Shown: positions 26,289 to 34,771 of the stretch, one piece after another
How the letters are laid out: each line of letters starts with the position of its first letter
How positions within the stretch are numbered: the stretch's first letter is position 1
Position numbers and translations under genes: made by a program
Assembly: GCF_001982635.1 (NCBI RefSeq)
Contig: NZ_MKFI01000005.1
Location: forward strand, 665,519-729,518
Length of the DNA stretch: 64,000 nucleotides
Direction of reading: 5' to 3'
Origin: Bradyrhizobium mercantei
GTDB taxonomy: Bacteria; Pseudomonadota; Alphaproteobacteria; Rhizobiales; Xanthobacteraceae
Notes under the pieces: generated by a model
What the model saw: the letters and a program-made list of their open reading frames with translations, nothing else
Database searches by the model: none
Told to the model about the DNA's origin: nothing

Positions 26289-27917
26289 CTAGTTCGCTTG
26301 CCTTATGGCGTTGGTCTTGTCTTGCCGCAGGTCGATCATGCCGGGATGCGCCTGCGGGTCCCTGTCGGTGCCGAGCAGCGTGTGCTTCTGGATCTTGTTG
26401 GTCGAGGTCAGCGGCAGCTCGGCGACGAAGGCGATCCACGCCGGCAGCTTGAACGGTGCCAGGCGCTCACGGCAGAACTGGAAGATGTCCTGCGCGAGTT
26501 GACGTGAGGGGTCGGCGCCGTCGTTGATGACGATGAAGGCCGCAACCTCCTCGTCGCGGATCGGATCGCGCGCGGCAACCACGGCCGCCTGCTTGACCAG
26601 GTCCGATGTCGTCAGAACGGCCTCGACCTCCGCCGCCGAAATGTTCTCGCCGGCGCGCCGGACCAGATGCTTCAGCCGGTCGACGAACACGAAGGCGCCG
26701 TCCTCGTGCTGCCAGGCGCTGTCGCCGGTATGAAACCAGCCACCGCGCCAGGCCTGCTCGGTGGCTTCGGGATCCCTTAGGTAACCCGAGAAGAAGCCGC
26801 GCCGCGGCGTTGCCTCCGAATGGCGCACACAGAGTTCGCCGACCGAGCCCGGTGGCAGCGCATTGTCGTCGGCATCGAGGATGATCATCTCTAGCCCGGG
26901 AACGCTGCGGCCGATCGTGTTGGTCTCGAGATGGCGCGGCTCGACCGTGTTGAACGGGCTGCGACCGGTCTCGGTCATGCCCCAGCCCTCGACAAAGGGG
27001 ATGCCGAAGCGTTCGCGGGCCCGCGCGCGCTGCTCGGGATTGGCGCCGACGCCCATCGAGAAGCGCAGCGCGTGGGCTTTCTCATCCGGCGTTTCCGGCT
27101 GTGCGAGCAGGGCCGCGACGATCACGCCGAGATAATGCAGCACGGTTGCGCGGCAGGAGACGACGTCGCGCCAGGCAAACTTCGCATTGAAGCGTTCCGG
27201 CAGGATCAGGCAGCCGCCGGTCAGCATCATCGCGATCGGGGTCAGCGTCAGGCCGGCCATGTGGAACAGCGGCAGTGGGCTGTACAGGCGCTCCGTTCCG
27301 ATATGATACGTCGCCTCGCCGCCGTGGCTGATGTACCAACGGCCGGTCGAGACCACGTATTCATTGGTCAGGATGCATCCCTTCGGACGCGCCGTCGTGC
27401 CTGACGTGTAGAGCAGCGCAGCCTCGGTCTCGCTGCCCGGCTCGCCGGTGCGTGGCGGTGCGCGCAGGGCACGTGGGATTTGCGCGACGCCCGCGCCGAG
27501 GTCGTCACCGGAGACGGTGAGCAGCGGGACATCGCCGCTGAGCGCCTTCTGCAATTCCTTCTGGTCGTGCAGCGTGACGATCAAATCGGGTTCGGCATGC
27601 GCGATCAGGTACGCGATCTCAGCCGCGCGGTAGGCCGGGTTGATCGGAACGATCGAGACGCCGAGACCGTTGAGCGCCAGCCAATGCACGATGAAATCGG
27701 GCCGGTTCTCCAGCAGCAGGCAGGTGCGATGTCCATGGCCGAAGCCGGCCGCGCGGTACTGATCGCGCAATGCGCAGACCTGCCGCGCAATGTCGCCATA
27801 GGACAGTTCGACGCCATTGGGAAAATAGGCGCGGTCGGGGCGTGCGGGAATGCAGAGGAAAGGTTTGAACGCTGCCGCATCTGATGTCGCAGCGAACGCG
27901 CTGAACACGGTGTACAT
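26289..27917 (-). CDS. AMP-dependent acyl-CoA synthetase/ligase
   Basis: A 542-residue adenylate-forming ligase that activates a carboxylic acid as its AMP ester and transfers it to CoA. The phosphate-binding loop is LLYTSGTTARPKG, followed by GWGMTETGRSPF for the core motif, GWFHTGDSAWQHEDG with the ribose-binding Asp, and DRLKHLVRRAGENIS at the hinge. The usual Lys near the C-terminus lies in ELPLTSTNKIQKHTLLG. It is the first gene of the four-gene minus-strand operon, and its substrate is probably also the ligand of the neighbouring binding protein. Members of this subgroup include medium-chain and aryl or alicyclic acid ligases. Confidence 0.92.
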   Translation of the reverse strand: MYTVFSAFAATSDAAAFKPFLCIPARPDRAYFPNGVELSYGDIARQVCALRDQYRAAGFGHGHRTCLLLENRPDFIVHWLALNGLGVSIVPINPAYRAAEIAYLIAHAEPDLIVTLHDQKELQKALSGDVPLLTVSGDDLGAGVAQIPRALRAPPRTGEPGSETEAALLYTSGTTARPKGCILTNEYVVSTGRWYISHGGEATYHIGTERLYSPLPLFHMAGLTLTPIAMMLTGGCLILPERFNAKFAWRDVVSCRATVLHYLGVIVAALLAQPETPDEKAHALRFSMGVGANPEQRARARERFGIPFVEGWGMTETGRSPFNTVEPRHLETNTIGRSVPGLEMIILDADDNALPPGSVGELCVRHSEATPRRGFFSGYLRDPEATEQAWRGGWFHTGDSAWQHEDGAFVFVDRLKHLVRRAGENISAAEVEAVLTTSDLVKQAAVVAARDPIRDEEVAAFIVINDGADPSRQLAQDIFQFCRERLAPFKLPAWIAFVAELPLTSTNKIQKHTLLGTDRDPQAHPGMIDLRQDKTNAIRQAN

Positions 27918-28060
27918 CGTGGCGAGACTTCCCTTTGACTGCCGCTGATCGATGTCAACGATGCGGTTCCGAAAGAGCCGGGTGCTTCGTTGAGCGCATC
28001 GTCATGCGATCGCGACGTTGCGGAAGCTATAAGGACGAATAATATGCTGTCAAATCCATT

Positions 28061-28081
28061 ATGAGTTTCCATAAAACTCAT
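28061..28081. promoter_or_regulatory. Perfect 8-bp inverted repeat in the divergent promoter region
   Basis: ATGAGTTT, a five-base spacer CCATA, then AAACTCAT. It lies in an A/T-rich stretch between the ligase operon and the lactonase-like gene, 34 bases before the latter's start. The IclR-type regulator encoded at the end of the ligase operon is the natural candidate protein. Confidence 0.55.
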
Positions 28082-28114
28082 ATGTAGTTTGAAGTCGAAA
28101 TGGGAGGTAACGAG

Positions 28115-28876
28115 ATGAAGATGCATATGCTGTCGGGCGGACGTCTCCAGATGTCGAAGCGGACCTATCTGCCCGATGCGCCGCGCGGCGAAACGATCGA
28201 TCTTCCGGTGTCCTGCGTGCTGTTGCGGCACGCGCAGGGCAACGTGCTGTTCGACACCGGATGCCATCCCGATGTCGCGACCGATCCCGAAGGACGGCTC
28301 GGCACGCTGGCAAAATACATGCGCCCGCTCATGCCGGCGGGCGACCATGTGCTGACGAGCCTGAAGGCGGTCGGCCTTGGGCCTGATGATATCGACGTGG
28401 TGATCTGCTCTCACCTGCACACCGATCATTGCGGCTGCAACGCCTTCTTCAAGAAGGCGACGATCTTCGTGCACGCGCTCGAGCTCGAGGCTGCGAATGC
28501 CGACAACGCGTTCGATCGCGGATACATCAAGGCGGATTGGGATCATCCGCTGAAGATGGAAATCTTCGATAAGCAGATGGATGTGTTCGGCGACGGCAGA
28601 CTGACGCTGGTCCCGCTGCCGGGACATTCGAAGGGAACGACCGGCGCGCTGGTCAAGCTCGACCAGAGCGGAGAATACCTGCTCGCGTCCGACGCGCTCA
28701 GCGTGCGCGCCAATCTCGATCAGCGGACCTCACCGAGGAACAGCCTCGATGTCGAGCAGTTCCTGAACTCGCTCGACGAGATCGCGAAGCTCGAGGCGTC
28801 AGGCGTCAAGATCATTTGCGGCCATGACGAAGCGCAGTGGGCCGGTCTGCAGAAGGGTCCAAACGCCTATTTGTGA
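28115..28876 (+). CDS. MBL-fold metallo-hydrolase, N-acyl-homoserine-lactonase-like
   Basis: A 253-residue cytoplasmic metallo-beta-lactamase-fold hydrolase. The dinuclear metal site is HLHTDH at residues 100-105. Further ligands are expected in PLPGHSKGTTG, LLASDALS (bridging Asp) and IICGHDEAQW. The MLSGGRL start and VLFDTGCHPD loop match AttM/AiiA-type lactonases. It could open acyl-homoserine lactones, or a lactone formed in the neighbouring catabolic pathway. GGAGGT lies eight bases before ATG 28115, which decides the start over the frame beginning at 28100. The next gene, an SDR, follows on the same strand. Confidence 0.88.
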   Translation: MKMHMLSGGRLQMSKRTYLPDAPRGETIDLPVSCVLLRHAQGNVLFDTGCHPDVATDPEGRLGTLAKYMRPLMPAGDHVLTSLKAVGLGPDDIDVVICSHLHTDHCGCNAFFKKATIFVHALELEAANADNAFDRGYIKADWDHPLKMEIFDKQMDVFGDGRLTLVPLPGHSKGTTGALVKLDQSGEYLLASDALSVRANLDQRTSPRNSLDVEQFLNSLDEIAKLEASGVKIICGHDEAQWAGLQKGPNAYL

Positions 28877-28966
28877 TGGACTGGCGCGGTTTGCAGATTT
28901 ATTTCCGCGCGATATGGTACGCCACCGCCGGAGTTCATCTGGCTCACAACAACAAGGAAAATGCAG

Positions 28967-29749
28967 ATGTCCAAGGATGGTTTGTGCGCGATCGTGACGG
29001 GGTCGGCATCGGGACTCGGCGCCGCCACCGCGCAAATCCTCGCCACGCAGGGCGCGCGCCTCATCATCAACTATTCCAACAGCAAGGCGGAAGCCGAAGC
29101 GACCGCGGAAGCCTGCCGCAAGCAGGGCGCCGAGGTGCTGGTGGTGCAGGGCGACGTCTCGCGCGACGAGGACTGCAAGAAGATCGCGGCCGCCGCGCAG
29201 AGCTGGGGGCGGATCGACGTGCTGGTCAACAATGCCGGCACAACCAAGCATGTGCCGCATCACGATCTCGACGGCCTGACCGCAGAGGATTTCCAGCGCA
29301 TCTATGCCGTCAACACCATCGGCCCGTTCCAGATGGTCCGTGCAGCGCGCGCTCTGCTCGAAGCCGGCGCGAAGGCCTCGGGCCGTCCCTCGGCAGTGGT
29401 CAACGTCTCCTCGGTCGCCGGCATTTCCGGCGGCGGTTCGTCGGTCGCCTATGCCGCGAGCAAGGGCGCGCTGAACACCATGACGCAGTCGCTGGCGCGC
29501 GCGCTGGCGCCCTTGATCCGCGTCAACACCGTGTGCCCGGGCTATATCGATACGCCCTGGTTCACCAAGGGCCGCGGCGAGGAGCAGGCGAAGCAGGTGC
29601 GCGATACCGTGATCGCGCGCGTGCCGCTGAAGGTCGCATCGACGGCGGAAGACATCGCCAACCTGGTCTGCTTCCTGGCGAGCCCGGCGTCGAGCAACAT
29701 GACCGGCGAGTTCGTCCGCATGGACGCCGGCATGCATCTCATTCAGTGA
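28967..29749 (+). CDS. Short-chain dehydrogenase/reductase (SDR)
   Basis: A 260-residue NAD(P)-dependent oxidoreductase of the classical SDR type. The cofactor motif is TGSASGLGAATA, then NNAGTTK. The catalytic set is S in VNVSSVAG with YAASKGA. The end is EFVRMDAGMHLIQ. An AAGGAA site fits ATG 28967 better than the ATG at 28961. It could oxidise a hydroxyacyl-CoA or an alcohol of the pathway; the substrate cannot be told from sequence. It is followed at once by a strong terminator hairpin. Confidence 0.92.
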   Translation: MSKDGLCAIVTGSASGLGAATAQILATQGARLIINYSNSKAEAEATAEACRKQGAEVLVVQGDVSRDEDCKKIAAAAQSWGRIDVLVNNAGTTKHVPHHDLDGLTAEDFQRIYAVNTIGPFQMVRAARALLEAGAKASGRPSAVVNVSSVAGISGGGSSVAYAASKGALNTMTQSLARALAPLIRVNTVCPGYIDTPWFTKGRGEEQAKQVRDTVIARVPLKVASTAEDIANLVCFLASPASSNMTGEFVRMDAGMHLIQ

Positions 29750-29779
29750 CGCGGCTTTCGCGTGGTTGCAGAAACGACA

Positions 29780-29813
29780 ATGCCCGGGCCAAGGCCCGGG
29801 CATTTTGATTTTG
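29780..29813. terminator. Rho-independent terminator, bidirectional position
   Basis: A perfect hairpin (ATGCCCGGGCC, AA, then its complement) is followed by TTTGATTTT. It lies between the convergent SDR and stress-membrane-protein genes. The T-rich side favours termination of the plus-strand SDR transcript. Confidence 0.8.
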
Positions 29814-29833
29814 CAGCAGTGTCGCGGCTTGCT

Positions 29834-30112
29834 TTATTTGTTGCCGATATCCGGAATCACGCGCGCCGCCACCAGCCGGTTCCAGATGAACAGAACCACC
29901 AGCGCGCCGATCGTGGCGGTGATGAAGCCAGCACCCTGTTCAGGACCGTAATGGCCGATCGCCTGACCGATGAAGGTCGCGAGAAACGCGCCGGCGATGC
30001 CGAGCACGGTGGTGAGAATGAAGCCGCTTGGATTGTTCGGGCCCGGTGACAGGAACCGCGCGATGATCCCCGCGACAAAGCCGACGATGATGATCCAGAT
30101 GATGCCGCCCAT
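29834..30112 (-). CDS. GlsB/YeaQ/YmgE-type stress-response membrane protein
   Basis: A 92-residue inner-membrane protein of the transglycosylase-associated family. It has three hydrophobic helices (GIIWIIIVGFVAGIIARFLS, then FILTTVLGIAGAFLATFIGQ, then ITATIGALVVLFIWNRL) with glycine pairs. The family is often induced by general stress and paired with Asp23-type proteins in other bacteria; no such partner is present here. The exact function is unknown. Confidence 0.92.
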   Translation of the reverse strand: MGGIIWIIIVGFVAGIIARFLSPGPNNPSGFILTTVLGIAGAFLATFIGQAIGHYGPEQGAGFITATIGALVVLFIWNRLVAARVIPDIGNK

Positions 30113-30148
30113 GACTGTCGTCCTCCTCAGATGGAATCAACGCTGCCG

Positions 30149-30748
30149 CTAAAGCCTGCGGTGCAGCTCGTCGCCGCTCGGCAGCCGGCCGTCCGGCGTC
30201 AAATGATTGATCGCGTCGGGCAGATATTGGCTGAGGCCCTGCAGCAATTGGTCGCGCGACATGCCGCTCTGCGACGCCAGCGAATCGATCTGATCGGCGC
30301 CGAGCGCGTTGGCGAGATCGCCGGGCGCGATCTGCTTGTTGGGACCGTTGCTGACCCAGGAATTGGCCGCGTCGCCATGGCCCTTCTGCTGCAACTGGTT
30401 GAGCAGATCGCCGAGGCCGCCGCTGAGCACAGTGCCGGCAGCGCCGCCGGCGAGAAGGCCGCCGAGGCCGCCCTTGAGGAGATCACCGAGACCGCCACCA
30501 CCCGGCAGGCTCGCCGTGACGTTGCCGGGGAGTTGCGGCGCCTGCGCCGGCTTCGGCTCAGGCTCAGAGGCGGTCGCGCCCGGCTGGCCGCCGGAGAAAT
30601 GCTTGACTGCCTTCCAGGCGAGCAGCGCCAGGATAGCCATCGTCATCGGCGACATGCCGCCGCCGCTCGAACTGTCGGATGATGTGCTGGGCGCGCTCGG
30701 ACCGCGGGGGCCGTTCTGCATGCCGTTGAGTACGTCGAGTAGACCCAT
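30149..30748 (-). CDS. YidB/DUF937 family protein
   Basis: A 199-residue protein of unknown function. It starts MGLLDVLNG, as is usual for YidB-like proteins, with an AGGAG site six bases upstream of ATG 30748. After a Ser/Gly-rich segment it has one hydrophobic stretch (MTMAILALLAWKAV), then a Gly-rich linker with GLGDLLKGGLGGLLAGG, and a helical C-terminus (ANALGADQIDSLASQSGMSR, PDAINHLTPDGRLP). The frame could extend to 30853, but that part lacks coding character. It lies upstream of the stress membrane gene on the same strand; both may be stress genes. Confidence 0.85.
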   Translation of the reverse strand: MGLLDVLNGMQNGPRGPSAPSTSSDSSSGGGMSPMTMAILALLAWKAVKHFSGGQPGATASEPEPKPAQAPQLPGNVTASLPGGGGLGDLLKGGLGGLLAGGAAGTVLSGGLGDLLNQLQQKGHGDAANSWVSNGPNKQIAPGDLANALGADQIDSLASQSGMSRDQLLQGLSQYLPDAINHLTPDGRLPSGDELHRRL

Positions 30749-30856
30749 GATCGTCTCCTGCCGCAACCGTGCCCCGTGCGCGAAACATAGCTTCGGCCCA
30801 TGACGGTTACAAGGCGGGCCGCCCGCGGCCGGTGCGTCGAAATAGGCAGGCAACCC

Positions 30857-30897
30857 CAGGTCTGCTATCGAGGTCTGCTATCGAGGCTGCTATCGAG
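30857..30897 (+). repeat. Short tandem repeat, three copies of about 13 bp
   Basis: Three consecutive units based on GGTCTGCTATCGA (the third lacks one T) lie upstream of the panE-like gene. Such arrays mutate easily in copy number and could alter promoter spacing, but no function is shown. Confidence 0.7.
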
Positions 30898-30922
30898 TTT
30901 TGATGAACGGACGTTTAGCCAG

Positions 30923-31933
30923 ATGAACGAGGATCGGCCGATCGGAATTGCGGGCGCCGGAAGCATCGGCTGCTTCGTCGGCGGCATGCTGGCTGCCTCG
31001 GGCCGCCGCGTCGTTCTGCTGGCGCGGCCGCGGCTGATCGGGGAGATCACCGCAGGCGGATTGCGGGTCAGCAGTTTCGACGGCTCGGCACGAACGGTGT
31101 CGGCCGACCGGCTCATTCTGTCCGACGATCCGTCGATCCTGCGCGACGTGCAGACGGTGCTGGTGACGGTGAAGAGCGCCGATACCGGCGAGATGGCCGA
31201 CGTCGTCGCACGCCACGCACCCGCTGATGCCGCGGTGATCAGCCTGCAGAATGGCGTCGGCAATGTGCCCTTGCTGCGCGACCGCTTGCCGGGCCGCAAG
31301 GTGCTCGGCGGCATGGTGCCGTTCAATGTGGTGGCGCTCGGCGACGGCCGCTTCCATCGCTCGACCTCGGGCGACATCGTGATCGCGCAGGATGATGCCG
31401 GCACCGCGGCGCGGCTCTCGGTGCCGGGCCTTGCGGTCAAGCCGACCTCCAATATCGACGGCGTGCAGTGGGGCAAGCTCGTCGTCAATCTCAACAATGC
31501 GCTCAACGCGCTGTCCAACATTCCGCTGCGGCAGCAACTCGCACAGCGCGGCTGGCGACAATTGTTTGCCGACCAGATGGCCGAGGGCCTCGCCGCGGTG
31601 CGCGCCGAGGGCATCGCGCCGGCGTCGCCGACGCCGCTGCCCTCGAGCTGGATGCCGCCCTTGTTGCGGCTGCCGGATGCGCTGTTCGACCTGCTGCTCG
31701 GCCGCACCATGAAGATCGATCCCGAAGCGCGTTCCTCGATGTGGGAGGATCTGCAGCGCGGCCGCCGCACCGAGATCGATTATCTGCAGGGCGTGATCAC
31801 CGCGATCGCCGATCGCCGCGGCCTTGAGGTGCCGCTGTCGCGCCGCGTCATCGCGCTGATCCGGAAGGCGGAGGCTGACGGCAAGGGATCGCCGGGGCTG
31901 ACACCGGAGCAGATTCGTGCGGCGATGCCATGA
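30923..31933 (+). CDS. panE: 2-dehydropantoate 2-reductase family protein
   Basis: A 336-residue NADPH-dependent reductase of the ketopantoate reductase family (pantothenate biosynthesis). The Rossmann motif GIAGAGSIGCFVGG is at the N-terminus. LVTVKSADTGEMAD and ISLQNGVGNVPLLRDRLP follow, with the catalytic Lys expected in VQWGKLVVNLNNALNALSN. The C-terminal helical domain has the usual SSMWEDLQRGRRTEIDYLQG, where Glu binds substrate. The start at 30923 is chosen because upstream sequence is the short tandem repeat. A second family member is at 52372-53346; this one has the better canonical motifs, so the symbol is used here, though true PanE activity is inferred. Confidence 0.85.
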   Translation: MNEDRPIGIAGAGSIGCFVGGMLAASGRRVVLLARPRLIGEITAGGLRVSSFDGSARTVSADRLILSDDPSILRDVQTVLVTVKSADTGEMADVVARHAPADAAVISLQNGVGNVPLLRDRLPGRKVLGGMVPFNVVALGDGRFHRSTSGDIVIAQDDAGTAARLSVPGLAVKPTSNIDGVQWGKLVVNLNNALNALSNIPLRQQLAQRGWRQLFADQMAEGLAAVRAEGIAPASPTPLPSSWMPPLLRLPDALFDLLLGRTMKIDPEARSSMWEDLQRGRRTEIDYLQGVITAIADRRGLEVPLSRRVIALIRKAEADGKGSPGLTPEQIRAAMP

Positions 31934-31983
31934 GCACCGGCGATCGTCCGGCCGATCAATCGGGCAACCGAGGAGGTGACATC

Positions 31984-32190
31984 ATGAAACGGTCTTGCAT
32001 CATGCTGCTCACGCTTGTTGCGTTCGCGGCCGGCCCCGTTCGCGCCGCGCCGCCGACCGTGGTGCCGTCGCCGGGCTATGATGCGCGCTTGCAGGAGCAG
32101 CGCGCGGCGGCCGCGGCCGCGAGCCGATCGGCCATGCCTGCGCACAGGCCGGTCAGGCACCGACACCACAGGCGCGGCGACATGCGCTGA
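31984..32190 (+). CDS. Small secreted protein, 68 aa, unknown function
   Basis: A signal peptide (MKRSCIMLLTLVAFAAGPVRA) is followed by a short mature part rich in Ala, Arg and His that ends RPVRHRHHRRGDMR. A very good GAGGAGGTGAC site precedes ATG 31984, so the longer frame from 31930, which overlaps the panE stop, is rejected. The basic, histidine-rich end suggests metal or polyanion binding, but this is only composition. The CAP-domain gene follows on the same strand. Confidence 0.7.
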   Translation: MKRSCIMLLTLVAFAAGPVRAAPPTVVPSPGYDARLQEQRAAAAAASRSAMPAHRPVRHRHHRRGDMR

Positions 32191-32212
32191 TCGATGAGAG
32201 AGAAGATCTGAG

Positions 32213-32635
32213 ATGAAGCCGCTCGTTCTCGCGCTCACCCTGCTGCTTGGCTCGGTTACGGCGGCAAGCGCCGCCGACTATGCCGGTTCGATCAGTGCCT
32301 ACCGGCGCGCCAACCGCATGCCCGCGGTGAAGCTCGACGCGAAGCTGAATGCGATGGCGCTGAAGCAGGCGCAGGCAATGTCGGCGACCGGATCGGTCAG
32401 CCATTCGGCCGGCGGCAGCTTCTTCACGCGGATCGCGCCTTTGAAGAAGCAGCGCGCCGCCGAAAATATCGGCGCGGGGTTCATCGCCTTCGCCGAGATG
32501 TTGAAGCAGTGGGAGAATTCGCCGGGCCATCGCGAGAACCTGTTGATGCCGGGCGCCAAGCGCGTCGGCGTGGCCTTCGTCGACAACCCGAAATCGCCGT
32601 ACCGCAGGTTCTGGGCGATGGTGATCACCGACTGA
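32213..32635 (+). CDS. Secreted CAP-domain (SCP/PR1-like) protein
   Basis: A 140-residue exported protein with signal peptide MKPLVLALTLLLGSVTAASA and one CAP domain. Conserved parts are YRRANRMPAVKLDAKLNAMA, the His in SATGSVSHSAGG, AAENIGAG, and WENSPGHRENLLMPGAKRVG, which carries the family Glu/His cavity residues. Bacterial CAP proteins have been linked to cell-envelope or lipid binding; a specific role cannot be given. It is probably co-transcribed with the small secreted protein upstream. Confidence 0.9.
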   Translation: MKPLVLALTLLLGSVTAASAADYAGSISAYRRANRMPAVKLDAKLNAMALKQAQAMSATGSVSHSAGGSFFTRIAPLKKQRAAENIGAGFIAFAEMLKQWENSPGHRENLLMPGAKRVGVAFVDNPKSPYRRFWAMVITD

Positions 32636-32637
32636 GG

Positions 32638-33282
32638 TCAGTTCGTTCGCTTAGCCAGCTTGGTTGGTGGCGGCGAGGCCGGTGTGAACAGCTTCTTCAA
32701 GCCATCCAGTCCCTCGGAAAGCCGCGGCCATTCGCAGGAGAACGTGCCCTTCACGCAGTTCGCTGCCTGCGGCCGCACCTTGGGAAGAGGGGCAACGGCA
32801 ACCCGCGGCTTGACCGGCCGTGCGGCCGGGACGGGGACCTTCACCGGCTCGCTCTGCAGTGATGCCTGCTGAATCTGCGGCGGCTGCTTTTCCTGCCGCT
32901 CCAGCTGCTTGGCGTTGAACGCCGCGACGATGCTCGAGCGGCGCTCCTTCTCGAGGTAGCCGGTATATTCTTGGTCGATCTTCTTCTGCTCGTCCGGCGT
33001 CGGATTGGGGCCGGCGATGTCGAAGCTGCGGTCCTGCATGAAGTCGTAGTAGGTGTAGCCGCCGCCGGGCTTGCGGCGCCCGGCAAACTTGGCGTTGCAA
33101 TCGGCAAGCTGCGCGGTCCTGTCTTCCTTGGTCTTCGCCTTCTCGGCGAGGTCGGCGCAATCTTCGAAATCCTTCGGCGCGCTGCGCCACCATTGGGCGT
33201 GCGCGCTCATCGGCGCCAGCATGAAAGCGGCGCTGACAACGGCAACGGCTAACGCCGATGATCGTGACAGCATCACGGACAT
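32638..33282 (-). CDS. Secreted hypothetical protein, 214 aa
   Basis: A signal peptide (ALAVAVVSAAFMLAPMSAHA) is followed by a charged region with two Cys in DCADLAEKAKT...LADCNAKFAGRR. Then come GGGYTYYDFMQDRSFDIAGP, a basic helix KKIDQEYTGYLEKERR, and a Pro/Val-rich linker. At the C-terminus ANCVKGTFSCEWPRLSEGL holds another Cys pair. Disulfides in the periplasm are likely. It is convergent with the CAP gene with only two bases between the stops. I do not recognise the family beyond conserved rhizobial secreted proteins. Confidence 0.8.
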   Translation of the reverse strand: MSVMLSRSSALAVAVVSAAFMLAPMSAHAQWWRSAPKDFEDCADLAEKAKTKEDRTAQLADCNAKFAGRRKPGGGYTYYDFMQDRSFDIAGPNPTPDEQKKIDQEYTGYLEKERRSSIVAAFNAKQLERQEKQPPQIQQASLQSEPVKVPVPAARPVKPRVAVAPLPKVRPQAANCVKGTFSCEWPRLSEGLDGLKKLFTPASPPPTKLAKRTN

Positions 33283-33478
33283 TTAAACCAAACTCGAACG
33301 ACACAGAGTGAACGGATTGTCGCCATTTTGGTGACGCTTGTCACCCCGGAACCGGCCGATTTCCCTGACCATTTGTCATGCTTGATCTGATGAAATATTT
33401 GGCGCGCATCATTGGAATACCTGAAGAATTCGCAGCCGGTGGTACCGCGGAACTTGGGAACAATTCGGCTCGAATCGT

Positions 33479-34576
33479 TCACTTCACCCGGTGCAGCAAG
33501 GCGACCAGTTCCGCCTGCCGGTGCGTGCCGGTCTTCTGGAAGATCGTCTTGAGCTGATTGCGCGCGGTGGCAAGCGCCACGCCGGCCTCTTGCGCTGCCG
33601 CTTCGACGGAATCGCCGCGTGCAAGCCGCGTCGCAAGGCGCGCCTGTGCCGGCGTCAGCTCGAATGTCGCCGCCAGCAGCGCCTGGTCGAACGCGGCGCT
33701 GCCTTCGAGATCGCGGATCAACAGGATCGCGCGCGCGCCGAGGAAGGGCGAGCGCGCGGCGGGCGGCACCGGCTGCATCTGGATCACGATCGGCCGCTTG
33801 TCGATCCTGCGTACCACGATCGGCGATGACGGCAGCGGGTTCAGGTCGGAGCTGTGGGCCAGCTGGTCGATCAGCCTGGTGAGATCGGCATTGGCTTGCC
33901 GGTCGAGCAGCGTGAGGCGGTTGTTGCGGATCGCAAGGTCATGGCCGAGGCAGGCTTCGGCCTGGCCGTTCATACCGATGATGGCGCCGAAGCGGCCGAC
34001 GGCAATCGCGGCGAGCTGGATCAGATCGAGTGCGCTGGCGATGCCGGCAATTGTGGAGCGGCCGACCGCGGCGGACAGAGTCGCGGCCTCCGTGAGCCGC
34101 GCCGACACCCTTGAGAGCGCCTTGACCTCGTCGGCATCGAACATGCCTTCCTTGGGTGTGCGCTGGATGGTCAGGGCCCACAATGCCGGGCCGGAGTGGA
34201 AGCCGATCGCGGCGAACCATTTCAGTCCGAAATCGCCGAGCGTGGCGTAGAGCGGATCGCGCAGCATCTCGGTCTCGGAGCCGAACAGATCGCCATCAGT
34301 GATGACGTCGACACCGGCGTGCATCAGCGGTACACCGCGGGCCGCGCGGATGTCGGTGACATGAAGATTATGCGGGAAGTAGGTCTTGGTGAAATACTCG
34401 GTGATCGATTTCGTGCGCGGAATGTCTTCGGTGCGAATATCGCTCTGAAGCATCGCAGCCCCGGTCGCGCCGACAGCGGCGCAGACCTCGTCCATGAAGG
34501 ACGGCCAGGTCGTTGGATCGAGAACCACGTCGCCGAGGCGCGCAGTCACATCGTCAAGCCTGTGCAGGTCGACCAA
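33479..34576 (-). CDS. LuxR-type HTH transcriptional regulator
   Basis: A 365-residue regulator. The C-terminal 65 residues form a GerE/LuxR helix-turn-helix (FELTPAQARLATRLARGDSV, EAAAQEAGVALATARNQLKT, IFQKTGTHRQAELVALL). The N-terminal part resembles PAS/GAF-like sensor regions and has no autoinducer-binding signature I can identify. It starts at TTG 34576 with GGAG eight bases upstream. Target genes are unknown: it stands between a convergent secreted-protein gene side and the TetR gene, with separate flanking gaps. Confidence 0.85.
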   Translation of the reverse strand: MVDLHRLDDVTARLGDVVLDPTTWPSFMDEVCAAVGATGAAMLQSDIRTEDIPRTKSITEYFTKTYFPHNLHVTDIRAARGVPLMHAGVDVITDGDLFGSETEMLRDPLYATLGDFGLKWFAAIGFHSGPALWALTIQRTPKEGMFDADEVKALSRVSARLTEAATLSAAVGRSTIAGIASALDLIQLAAIAVGRFGAIIGMNGQAEACLGHDLAIRNNRLTLLDRQANADLTRLIDQLAHSSDLNPLPSSPIVVRRIDKRPIVIQMQPVPPAARSPFLGARAILLIRDLEGSAAFDQALLAATFELTPAQARLATRLARGDSVEAAAQEAGVALATARNQLKTIFQKTGTHRQAELVALLHRVK

Positions 34577-34771
34577 AGGTTCAGCTCCGCCCTATGCAGA
34601 GGTTCGTTGTTTCGTGTGGCGAAATAGATTGCGCCTGTTTTCGCCCGGTACCGTGCATAAGAAGGCCCCGGCCGCCCGACATGCAAGTGAAATCGACCAC
34701 ACGGCCAAGGCCGGGCCCCGGAACTTCTGGCGAAACATCATCGAAAATCGGCGAGCGGTGCGGACCCACCG

